This document shows positions 1 through 4,932 of a DNA stretch of 5,508 bases, piece after piece. Made by a program: the position numbers and the translations under genes. Origin of the DNA: Oscillospiraceae bacterium. GTDB taxonomy: Bacteria; Bacillota; Clostridia; Oscillospirales; Ruminococcaceae. How positions within the stretch are numbered: position 1 is the stretch's first letter; each line of letters starts with the position of its first letter. The notes beneath the pieces are model-generated. The model searched no databases. It was not told the origin of the DNA and saw only the letters and a program-made list of their open reading frames with translations. The stretch is taken from positions 1 to 5,508 of the forward strand of contig JAFQND010000303.1 of NCBI GenBank assembly GCA_017396055.1, in the 5' to 3' direction.

Positions 1-282
1 TATATCTACGGCTCCCGCAATGATCTGGAAGACAGTGTCAATGACCTTCCCGTCCAGATGGAAGCTCTGCTGAAATCCGGCAAACCCATGCCTAAATTCT
101 ATATGGCATGCGGCACCGAAGATTTCCTCTATAAAGCCAATGTCGCCTTCCGTGACCGTTTCATTGATCGGGTAGACCTGACCTATTATGAAGAACCCGG
201 TATTCATGAATGGGGATTCTGGGACCGCAACATCCAGCGCGTACTGGACTGGCTGCCTCTAAAAGCAAAGGAGGGTAAATGA
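1..282 (+). CDS. Putative esterase (alpha/beta hydrolase, PF00756-like), C-terminal part
   Basis: The reading frame is open from the first base and ends in TGA at 280-282, so only the last 93 residues are present; the start and nucleophile serine lie upstream of the window. The visible part aligns well with the C-terminus of the next gene: ACGTEDF (residues 36-42 of the visible part) matches ACGTDDF, and EEPGIHEWGFWD matches EGPGIHSWDFWD. By family knowledge these blocks carry the acid and histidine of the Ser-Asp-His triad (here around Asp41 and His69). It is probably a cytoplasmic carboxylesterase of the esterase D / EstA type; the natural substrate cannot be read from sequence. It is 1 bp from the next gene, so the two are almost certainly co-transcribed. 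The family call is firm; the gene is truncated only by the window edge. Confidence 0.85.
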   Translation, partial: YIYGSRNDLEDSVNDLPVQMEALLKSGKPMPKFYMACGTEDFLYKANVAFRDRFIDRVDLTYYEEPGIHEWGFWDRNIQRVLDWLPLKAKEGK

Positions 283-283
283 T

Positions 284-1090
284 ATGGCACTGATGCAAGT
301 TGATTTCTTCTCTGAAACTCTGGGAATGGCCTGCCAGGCAAATGTGATCCTGCCCCAGAAAGAACAGGGCATCGGCGTGGAAGGAAGCGCATCCGCCGAA
401 AAATATCCGGTTCTGTGGCTGCTTCACGGAGCGTCCGATGACCATACCATCTGGCTGCGGCGCACTTCCATTGAACGGTATGTGGCCAACATGGGCCTCG
501 CCGTTGTCATGCCCAACGCCCATCTGAGCTCTTATTCCAACATGGTCCACGGTCCGAAATATTTTGACTTCCTGACCGAAGAACTGCCCCGTATCATGCG
601 GGAATTCTTCCCCCTGTCCGACAAACGGGAAGATAACTATGTCTGCGGCCTGTCCATGGGCGGCTACGGTTCGATGAAGCTGGGTCTTTCCTGCCCCGAC
701 AAATATTCTGCCATCGGCTGCTTCTCGGCCGGCAACTTTGTCATGCGTCCCAGAAACAATCAGCCCAGACCCAAACGGACTTCCGGCGGTCTCTCCCGCA
801 ATATCGCCGTCTTCGGCACCGATGATATGCAGGACCTGATCGGCAATCCCGAATACGATCATTTCGCCATGGTTGAAAAGGCCCGCGCCGAAGGCAAGGC
901 GATCCCCCGTATCTTCCACGCCTGCGGCACCGACGATTTCCTGATCGCCAACGCCCGCCAGACCGCCGAATGGTTCAAGGCACAGCCCGATGTGGACTAT
1001 GAATATCATGAAGGCCCCGGTATTCACAGCTGGGACTTCTGGGACACCTGGATCCAGCATTACTTACGCTGGCTTCGCCAGGGTAAGTAA
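284..1090 (+). CDS. Putative esterase, esterase D / EstA-like alpha/beta hydrolase
   Basis: This complete 268-residue protein hydrolyses an ester bond, judging by its family. Seen in the sequence: an oxyanion-hole type LLHGASDD (46-53), the nucleophile elbow GLSMGG with Ser124, the acid in GTDDF (Asp217/Asp218), and His248 in GPGIHSW, in the order and spacing of the PF00756 hydrolase fold. There is no signal peptide or membrane segment, so it should be cytoplasmic. Its length is usual for tributyrin-esterase (EstA) or S-formylglutathione-hydrolase-like proteins. The ATG at 284 is preceded by AAAGGAGGG (267-275) at 8 nt, inside the end of the upstream paralogue, which indicates an operon. A tight neighbouring paralogue suggests duplication followed by specialisation. 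Possible substrates include short acyl esters, acetylated or feruloylated sugars and S-formyl thiols; none can be chosen here. Confidence 0.88.
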   Translation: MALMQVDFFSETLGMACQANVILPQKEQGIGVEGSASAEKYPVLWLLHGASDDHTIWLRRTSIERYVANMGLAVVMPNAHLSSYSNMVHGPKYFDFLTEELPRIMREFFPLSDKREDNYVCGLSMGGYGSMKLGLSCPDKYSAIGCFSAGNFVMRPRNNQPRPKRTSGGLSRNIAVFGTDDMQDLIGNPEYDHFAMVEKARAEGKAIPRIFHACGTDDFLIANARQTAEWFKAQPDVDYEYHEGPGIHSWDFWDTWIQHYLRWLRQGK

Positions 1091-1092
1091 TG

Positions 1093-1169
1093 CTTCAAGA
1101 ATGATTTGAAGTCTTTCAGACTTCACCATAAATTCCTTCGGAATTTGGATGGACATCATTCTTGCGAAG
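1093..1169. repeat. Nested inverted repeats folding as a three-way junction
   Basis: Just after the esterase stop, almost every base can pair. The outer helix joins 1093-1105 to 1155-1169: AAGAATGAT against ATCATTCTT, extended outward with a 2-nt CG bulge at 1165-1166. Inside it sit two hairpins end to end. The first is TGAAGTCT/AGACTTCA (1107-1114 with 1118-1125, TTC loop). The second is 1126-1136 with 1140-1152, pairing CCAT and AAATTCC against GGAATTT and ATGG with a GG bulge. Only T1106 and A1153-C1154 are left at the junction. No protein frame explains this. It could be a structured RNA, a palindromic intergenic repeat of the REP/MITE kind, or a processing or stability element at the 3' end of the esterase transcript. 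It lacks a U-tract, so it is not itself a standard terminator. Confidence 0.6.
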
Positions 1170-1202
1170 TTGTACTTCCCATTCAAAATTGCTTCTGACA
1201 GA

Positions 1203-1232
1203 GCATCCTCCGGCAGTGCCGGGGGATGCTTT
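1203..1232 (+). terminator. Terminator-like GC-rich hairpin between the esterase operon and cbiK
   Basis: GCATCCTCCGGC (1203-1214) pairs with GCCGGGGGATGC (1218-1229) across an AGT loop: 12 pairs, one of them G-U. TTT follows. The stem is strong but the T-run is short, so termination may be partial. It could end the esterase transcript or act as an attenuator before cbiK. Confidence 0.45.
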
Positions 1233-1238
1233 CAACGA

Positions 1239-1265
1239 TTCCCCGCAAAAATGGGGGAAAGGTGG
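1239..1265 (+). promoter_or_regulatory. cbiK ribosome binding site with an adjoining hairpin
   Basis: AAAGGTGG (1258-1265) lies 7 nt before the ATG at 1273 and decides that start. TTCCCC (1239-1244) can pair with GGGGAA (1254-1259), which covers the first bases of this site. TCCCC could alternatively pair with GGGGA on the 3' arm of the preceding hairpin. The pairing is visible; a control function is inference. Confidence 0.4.
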
Positions 1266-1272
1266 AAAAGAT

Positions 1273-1980
1273 ATGTCTCAGGCCATTCTCCTCTGCGGTG
1301 TCGGATCGGCCGTTGAATCCGTATGGCAGAAAACATGGAAACATCTGGAATCCGAGCTCACAAAGTCGCTGGGCTTACCCTGTCATACCGCCTTTACCAG
1401 CGCCTTCATCCGGAACAGACTGGCCGCAAACGGCATCCTCGTCCCTTCCCCGGAGGAAATGATCGAAACGCTGGAAAAACAGAAGACAGACATTTTTGTG
1501 CAGCCCCTGCTGCTGTCTGACGGAGAAGAATACCAGAAACTGAAAAGCACCGCACAAAGCAAAAACCTTCCGTTCGGGATCCCGATCCTTGCCGATGAGA
1601 CAGCAAAAAATGTCATTCTGGAAAAGCTCTGTGCCGAATATCCTGCCGAAGAAAAACGGCATATCCTGTTTATTCTGCACGGAAGCAAAATTTCCTGTCC
1701 GGAGGATGATCTGCGGGATTCTCTTTTGCCGCTTCACAGAAGCGACATCTCCCTTACCGTGTTAAAAAAAGAACTGCCCGCCTTTCCCGCCGGTACGGAA
1801 AAGATCCTGCTGGTGCCGGTCATGATCGCCGCCGGGCGGCATGCCGTCAGAGATATCGTCGGCGAGCTGGAACCGAAGCTCCGCTCGATGGGTTATACCG
1901 CCGAAACAGTTGTCAGCGGTCTGGCCGTAAGGGAATGGTTTGTTCCGGTGATCACCGGTCTGATCCGCCGCAGCCAATAA
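1273..1980 (+). CDS. cbiK: CbiK-like anaerobic cobaltochelatase (sirohydrochlorin cobaltochelatase)
   Basis: By family, CbiK inserts Co2+ into sirohydrochlorin (precorrin-2 route) in the anaerobic cobalamin pathway, in the cytoplasm. The 235-residue protein has the class II chelatase pattern of two similar halves. The N-terminal half carries AFTSAFIRNRL (40-50), common in CbiK, and QPLLLSDGEEY (77-87), whose Glu85/Glu86 fits the metal-site glutamate. The second half has FILHGSK with His136 and PVMIAAGRHAVRDI with His190, matching the two metal-binding histidines of Salmonella CbiK. It is somewhat shorter than the roughly 264-residue Salmonella protein. No signal peptide is present, unlike periplasmic CbiK variants. 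The frame is open further upstream to a TTG at 1162, but that extension has no ribosome binding site and runs through the terminator-like hairpin; ATG 1273 has AAAGGTGG at 7 nt. No other cobalamin genes are visible. A related chelatase acting on Fe or Ni is possible. Confidence 0.85.
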   Translation: MSQAILLCGVGSAVESVWQKTWKHLESELTKSLGLPCHTAFTSAFIRNRLAANGILVPSPEEMIETLEKQKTDIFVQPLLLSDGEEYQKLKSTAQSKNLPFGIPILADETAKNVILEKLCAEYPAEEKRHILFILHGSKISCPEDDLRDSLLPLHRSDISLTVLKKELPAFPAGTEKILLVPVMIAAGRHAVRDIVGELEPKLRSMGYTAETVVSGLAVREWFVPVITGLIRRSQ

Positions 1981-2013
1981 AAAAGCCGCCCTCCCTTCGG
2001 GAGAGCGGCTTTT
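1981..2013. terminator. Bidirectional rho-independent terminator
   Basis: AAAAGCCGC (1981-1989) and CTCCC (1991-1995) pair with GGGAG (1999-2003) and GCGGCTTTT (2005-2013) around a TTC loop, with a single C/A mismatch. The A-run on one side and T-run on the other let it work on both strands. It starts directly after the cbiK TAA and sits 10 bp beyond the stop of the converging minus-strand gene, so it probably ends both transcripts. Confidence 0.88.
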
Positions 2014-2023
2014 CCGTTCATGA

Positions 2024-2320
2024 TCATTCGACAGTCTCGTCAGAAGGGCAGGCAGAGCAGTCTTCAGCAGTGCATTCGGCACATTCACAGACGGTCTCCT
2101 CGGCAGCTTCTTCACAGCACTCGGTGCTTTCTTCAGCCTCGTCATCGACGATCTCAACGATGAGCTCTTCTTCTTCACCCTCGAAATACTCTTCGGGATC
2201 ATAGTCCAGCTGGTCAGAAAGAGCTTCGCTCTTGCGCTTGATGAAAGCGGCTACAGCTACGCTGGCTGCAGCGACAGCAGCGGCACCGGCAATAACAGAC
2301 ACCCAGATTCCTTTTTTCAT
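2024..2320 (-). CDS. Small membrane-anchored acidic Cys-rich protein, function unknown
   Basis: I do not recognise this 98-residue protein. It opens with MKKG and an Ala/Val-rich hydrophobic segment (about 6-26), followed by KRK at 28-30; this reads as a single membrane anchor, or less likely a signal peptide. From residue 39 on it is extremely acidic (for example GEEEEL around 48-53), and the tail holds seven cysteines at 68, 69, 78, 80, 83, 88 and 91, with CxC and CxxC spacings and no histidine. That suggests metal binding, an Fe-S or Zn site, or disulfides, but no known domain is apparent. Basic residues on both flanks leave topology open; KRK after the segment slightly favours a cytoplasmic tail. 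The start at 2320 is chosen because AGAAAGGA (2330-2337) lies upstream; the frame extends to an ATG at 2359 without a comparable site. It follows rsmE by 54 bp, probably in one transcript. Confidence 0.78.
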   Translation of the reverse strand: MKKGIWVSVIAGAAAVAAASVAVAAFIKRKSEALSDQLDYDPEEYFEGEEEELIVEIVDDEAEESTECCEEAAEETVCECAECTAEDCSACPSDETVE

Positions 2321-2329
2321 ACGATCCAA

Positions 2330-2337
2330 TCCTTTCT
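2330..2337 (-). promoter_or_regulatory. Ribosome binding site of the acidic Cys-rich gene
   Basis: On the minus strand this reads AGAAAGGA and ends 9 nt before the ATG at 2320. It supports the internal methionine over the upstream ATG at 2359, and it puts the hydrophobic anchor right at the N-terminus, as expected. Confidence 0.6.
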
Positions 2338-2374
2338 GTCGATAAGATTCTGATTCCACAAGGGAATGTTTTAC

Positions 2375-3088
2375 TTAGATATCTCCTGTCAGGGAGAGCA
2401 CTACAGATAACCCGCAAAGCGGCGCAGTTTCGCACCGAAGAATCCGTTTGCCCAGCGTAGCCGGCAAAACGCCCTTTTCTGTAAGTTCATCGATCTCTTC
2501 CGGCGCAAAACCGCCTTCGCTTCCCACAAAGAGGCTTACGGTTTCTTCTTCACCGGTGATGAGATTCTGCAGCCGTTCGCCGCCCTTTTCATAAAAGACA
2601 ATGCCCTTGCCTTCATAAGTTTCGGCGGCCTGTTTCAGCGTCAGCAGCGAACGAACCTCAGGGATAATACCTCTGCCACTCTGTTTGGCGGCTTCTTCTG
2701 CGATTTTCTGATAGCGCACCAGCTTTTTGGCCATGGACTTTCCGTCAGGCCGCGAGATACAGCGATCGGTCAGCACCGGCACCACAGCAAAAGCGCCCAA
2801 CTCCACGGCTTTCTGAATGATCAGTTCCATTTTGTCGCCTTTGGGACATGCCTGATACAACACAAGCCGGACACGGGGCTCCGACTCGCTGGAACATCGG
2901 CTTAAGATCTCAAGTTCTACCGGATCACCCACCGTCAATATCCGGCAGTGATAATCCATACCTTTACCGTCACAGAGATCGATCTCTTCTCCGGGTTTCA
3001 GCCGCAGAGAACGGGAAATATGGGCGGCGTCTTCGCCGGTCAGAGAGGCGCGATCACCCGAAAGGGTATCGGTAAAAAATCTCGGCAC
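2375..3088 (-). CDS. rsmE: 16S rRNA (uracil-1498-N3)-methyltransferase RsmE
   Basis: RsmE methylates N3 of U1498 in 16S rRNA, in the decoding region of the 30S subunit, using S-adenosylmethionine. The 237-residue product fits the family length. A PUA-like N-terminal domain (about 1-65) begins PRFF, as is typical. The SPOUT methyltransferase domain follows, with KGDKME (83-88), EAAKQSGR (132-139), the SAM-knot motif VGSEGGF (188-194; usually GPEGGF, so Pro is Ser here) and LGKRILRCETA (212-222; family RILRTETA). The start is a GTG at 3088 with GGAGG 7 nt upstream; an in-frame ATG at 3115 would add nine residues and place that GGAGG inside the gene. The family's usual partner prmA would lie upstream but is absent: the upstream region is a divergent intergenic stretch. 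The Cys-rich gene follows downstream. Confidence 0.95.
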   Translation of the reverse strand: MPRFFTDTLSGDRASLTGEDAAHISRSLRLKPGEEIDLCDGKGMDYHCRILTVGDPVELEILSRCSSESEPRVRLVLYQACPKGDKMELIIQKAVELGAFAVVPVLTDRCISRPDGKSMAKKLVRYQKIAEEAAKQSGRGIIPEVRSLLTLKQAAETYEGKGIVFYEKGGERLQNLITGEEETVSLFVGSEGGFAPEEIDELTEKGVLPATLGKRILRCETAPLCGLSVVLSLTGDI

Positions 3089-3095
3089 GTCATTT

Positions 3096-3100
3096 CCTCC
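3096..3100 (-). promoter_or_regulatory. Ribosome binding site fixing the rsmE GTG start
   Basis: The minus strand reads GGAGG, 7 nt before GTG at 3088-3086. No comparable site precedes the ATG at 3115. The resulting N-terminus PRFF matches the family. Confidence 0.8.
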
Positions 3101-3155
3101 AAAAAACCTTAGCATTAGTATATATCCATTTTGGCATAGAAACAGGCGAACCGCA

Positions 3156-3185
3156 TGAACAAAAGTTAAATTATTTGTGTATAAA
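3156..3185 (+). promoter_or_regulatory. Possible promoter for the CPBP-tadA unit
   Basis: TGAACA (3156-3161) and TATAAA (3180-3185) are separated by 18 bp. If used, the transcript would have a leader of about 145 nt. A second -10-like patch, TATGATACAAT (3288-3298), lies much closer to the gene but lacks a good -35, so the true start is uncertain. Confidence 0.3.
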
Positions 3186-3192
3186 TAATGAA

Positions 3193-3257
3193 CTGCGCAG
3201 GCTGTATTCTCTGCGCCTGCAAACTTTACGGAATCGTTTTTCCTTCGGGAAAAGTTT
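3193..3257 (+). promoter_or_regulatory. Paired-repeat leader region with competing hairpins
   Basis: GCGCAG (3195-3200) can pair with CTGCGC (3211-3216), or GCAGGC (3197-3202) with GCCTGC (3215-3220), but not both. Downstream, TTTTCC-TTCG-GGAAAA (3238-3253) forms a C(UUCG)G tetraloop hairpin, which competes with AAACTTT/AAAGTTT (3221-3227 with 3251-3257). No U-tract follows. No ORF of plausible quality covers the region. It may be a structured 5' leader or simple intergenic palindromes. Confidence 0.35.
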
Positions 3258-3324
3258 ACAAAAAGCCGATGGTTTTTCTTTCGACGATATGATACAATAT
3301 TGTCAGCTGTACTACATCAAAGAG

Positions 3325-3330
3325 AGGAGG
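3325..3330 (+). promoter_or_regulatory. Ribosome binding site of the CPBP gene
   Basis: AGGAGG lies 8 nt before ATG 3339 and selects it over the in-frame TTG at 3300, which has no such site. Confidence 0.8.
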
Positions 3331-3338
3331 AAAAGCTC

Positions 3339-4382
3339 ATGCCCTTCGGCAACGATCACGCAGATCATGTATATGTCAGCGGACTGGGATTTGTTTCGGG
3401 AAGAGATCCTCTTCATTTTGTGGAACGGAACCTGCACCGGTCGGCTTCTTCTGTCGGTTTCTGCCTTTTGCTTCTTCTCGTGCTGCCGGCTGTCATTCGC
3501 TGGCCCATCGAAATCTTCTCGGCGGTAAACCGCGCTCTGATCTCTCTGCTGTTTGATTCCGGCATCTTCGCCTCTGCAAACGAGCTGTTCCGCGAACTGC
3601 GGGAGCTGGCTGTCAGTCTGTTTACCTGGCTTGCTGTCCTGCTTGTGATGCGTACCGTGCTCAAGCCGCCGAAAATGCACGCTTCGACGACCGTCGGCGG
3701 AAAAAGAGCTGTCCTCTGTGCCTTGCTGATTGCTGTCGGCACAGGCATTCTTGAGCTTTGCTGTACCTCTATTCTGAGGGAATTCCTCAGCTGGATCCGG
3801 CTGCTGGAAATGAATCCCGGTGCGATGATGCCGAGCAGACCTGCGGCTGCAGCTGTCTACCTTGTGCGGATGCTGCTGATCCCTGCTGTTTTCCAGGAAG
3901 CGCTCTTCCGCGGTTGTCTTTTACAGGCGTTGCGCCGTCACGGCGACAGCTTTGCGCTGTTCTTTGCCGCATTCTGCAGCGGTCTGACCCATTACACCCT
4001 GACCGGCAATCTGATGGGATTTGTCTCAGGGTTGGTCTTCGGTTACTTTTTCCTGCGGACCGGTTCTCTGAAAGCCGTTATCGTCTGCCATCTGGCAACG
4101 CTCGCACTTCCCATGCTGTTTACTCTGCTGAACAATATCCTTCCGGCAGCAGTATATACGATCGTCTGGCCGATTCTGATGATCTCGCTGATGGTATGCG
4201 GTCTGGTGGGCTTCATCCTGTTCTGCCGCTGGAATCACAACGCCTTTGTGCTGGATGACTCCCGGGCATCCTCACTGCCCTTCAGCAGAAAACTGCACAT
4301 CTGTCTTACTTCTGCTTCCATGTTTGCCTCCACTCTTCTCTGGCTGATACAGATTTTCAAAAATCTGCAGGTGATCCGCTGA
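3339..4382 (+). CDS. CPBP (CAAX protease/bacteriocin-processing, Abi) family membrane protein, probably non-catalytic
   Basis: This 347-residue protein has several hydrophobic segments: about 38-54, 92-107, 125-144, 170-185, 206-217, 225-240, 245-265 and 275-295, plus one near the C-terminus. It should sit in the cytoplasmic membrane. The CPBP core is recognisable: FQEALFRG (motif 1, residues 185-192), SGLTHYT (motif 2, His218) and RTGSLKAVIVCHLATL (motif 3, His251). However, motif 1 is normally EExxxR and here reads QEALFR, with Gln186 in place of the first glutamate, by family knowledge a catalytic residue. Motif 3, normally HxxxN/D/S, reads HLATL, so the fourth position is Leu255. Motif 2 FxxxH is SxxxH. 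The histidines remain, but proteolysis seems unlikely; a scaffold or non-enzymatic role is inference. ATG 3339 has AGGAGG at 8 nt. The stop overlaps the tadA start. Confidence 0.82.
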   Translation: MPFGNDHADHVYVSGLGFVSGRDPLHFVERNLHRSASSVGFCLLLLLVLPAVIRWPIEIFSAVNRALISLLFDSGIFASANELFRELRELAVSLFTWLAVLLVMRTVLKPPKMHASTTVGGKRAVLCALLIAVGTGILELCCTSILREFLSWIRLLEMNPGAMMPSRPAAAAVYLVRMLLIPAVFQEALFRGCLLQALRRHGDSFALFFAAFCSGLTHYTLTGNLMGFVSGLVFGYFFLRTGSLKAVIVCHLATLALPMLFTLLNNILPAAVYTIVWPILMISLMVCGLVGFILFCRWNHNAFVLDDSRASSLPFSRKLHICLTSASMFASTLLWLIQIFKNLQVIR

Positions 4383-4384
4383 TG
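4369..4384 (+). promoter_or_regulatory. Translational coupling junction CPBP-tadA (TGATG overlap)
   Basis: AGGTGA (4369-4374) inside the CPBP gene is 7 nt from ATG 4382, and the CPBP stop TGA (4380-4382) shares its A with that ATG. Ribosomes ending the first gene can restart directly on tadA. Confidence 0.75.
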
Positions 4385-4861
4385 GCTGACGAAAAAGATC
4401 TCTATTATATGGGGCTTGCGCTTGAACAGGCAAAAATCGCCGCGTCCCTCGGGGAAACACCGGTGGGTGCCGTACTCGTCTGGGAAGACCGGGTGGTGGC
4501 GCAGACCTATAACCGACGCGAGCTGGACAAAATGGCTACCGCTCACGCAGAGCTGCTGGCTATCGAAGAAGCAAACCGCAATCTTGGCGGCTGGAGGCTC
4601 CATAAAGGAACGCTGTATGTCACCCTGGAGCCCTGTCCCATGTGCGCCGGTGCGATCATCAACGCCCGGATCAAGCGGGTGGTCTATGGTGCATCCGACC
4701 GGAAAGCCGGCTGCTGCGGCGGGCTCACCGACCTGTTCACGATCCCCTTCAATCACCATCCCGAAGTGGAAGGCGGTGTCCGGGCCGAAGAAGCTTCCGA
4801 TCTGCTCAGCACCTTTTTCCGGGAACTCAGAGAAAAGCGCAGCCGCTCCTCCGAAAAATAA
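4382..4861 (+). CDS. tadA: tRNA-specific adenosine deaminase TadA
   Basis: TadA converts adenosine 34, the wobble base of tRNA-Arg(ACG), to inosine so that one tRNA reads several Arg codons; it acts in the cytoplasm as a homodimer. The 159-residue protein is of normal length and has the full zinc deaminase signature: HAE with His55 (zinc) and Glu57 (proton shuttle), and PCPMC with Cys85 and Cys88 (zinc). ETPVGAVLV (25-33), NRNLGGWRL (65-73) and ARIKRVVYGASD (95-106) are typical TadA blocks. The segment after them reads KAGCCGG, where many homologues have KAGAAGS; the extra cysteines are a small oddity. The start overlaps the CPBP stop with AGGTGA at 7 nt, so expression is probably coupled to that gene. 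No obvious terminator follows it before the ppa promoter. A guanine or cytosine deaminase is unlikely given these blocks. Confidence 0.95.
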   Translation: MADEKDLYYMGLALEQAKIAASLGETPVGAVLVWEDRVVAQTYNRRELDKMATAHAELLAIEEANRNLGGWRLHKGTLYVTLEPCPMCAGAIINARIKRVVYGASDRKAGCCGGLTDLFTIPFNHHPEVEGGVRAEEASDLLSTFFRELREKRSRSSEK

Positions 4862-4863
4862 GA

Positions 4864-4891
4864 TTGCTATTTTTAGTAAACGTGCTATAAT
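4864..4891 (+). promoter_or_regulatory. Extended -10 promoter of ppa
   Basis: TTGCTA (4864-4869) and a perfect TATAAT (4886-4891) are separated by 16 bp, and TG at 4883-4884 one base before the -10 makes it an extended -10. Transcription would start near 4898, giving a leader of about 35 nt. The ppa ribosome site AAGGGAG (4918-4924) sits 8 nt before its ATG. A sigma-70-type housekeeping promoter fits this gene. Confidence 0.75.
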
Positions 4892-4932
4892 AAACTCGGA
4901 GCATACGCTCACATCTGAAGGGAGAGTGCTTT

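Noticed and set aside
161..1060. Long minus-strand frame (299 codons) opposite the esterase genes
   Set aside because: It is the antisense shadow of two genes with clear catalytic motifs; its translation shows no recognisable family and it has no ribosome site.
1162..1272. N-terminal extension of cbiK from a TTG
   Set aside because: It would translate through the terminator-like hairpin, has no ribosome binding site and matches nothing expected in CbiK, whereas ATG 1273 has a good site.
1091..1272. Cobalamin riboswitch upstream of cbiK
   Set aside because: The GGGGGAAAGGTGGAAAAG stretch recalls part of the riboswitch core, but the conserved GCCACTG-type box and the rest of the core are absent and there is too little room after it.
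1935..2204. Plus-strand serine-rich frame over the cbiK end and beyond
   Set aside because: It is the antisense of the acidic Glu/Asp-coding stretch (GAA/GAG reads as TTC/CTC and Ser codons in another frame) and crosses the strong terminator.
3175..3528. 117-codon plus-strand frame before and into the CPBP gene
   Set aside because: It has no ribosome site, covers the intergenic hairpins and overlaps the CPBP gene out of frame.
4235..4912. Minus-strand 225-codon frame opposite tadA
   Set aside because: It lies antisense to tadA, whose deaminase motifs are intact, and shows no family resemblance.
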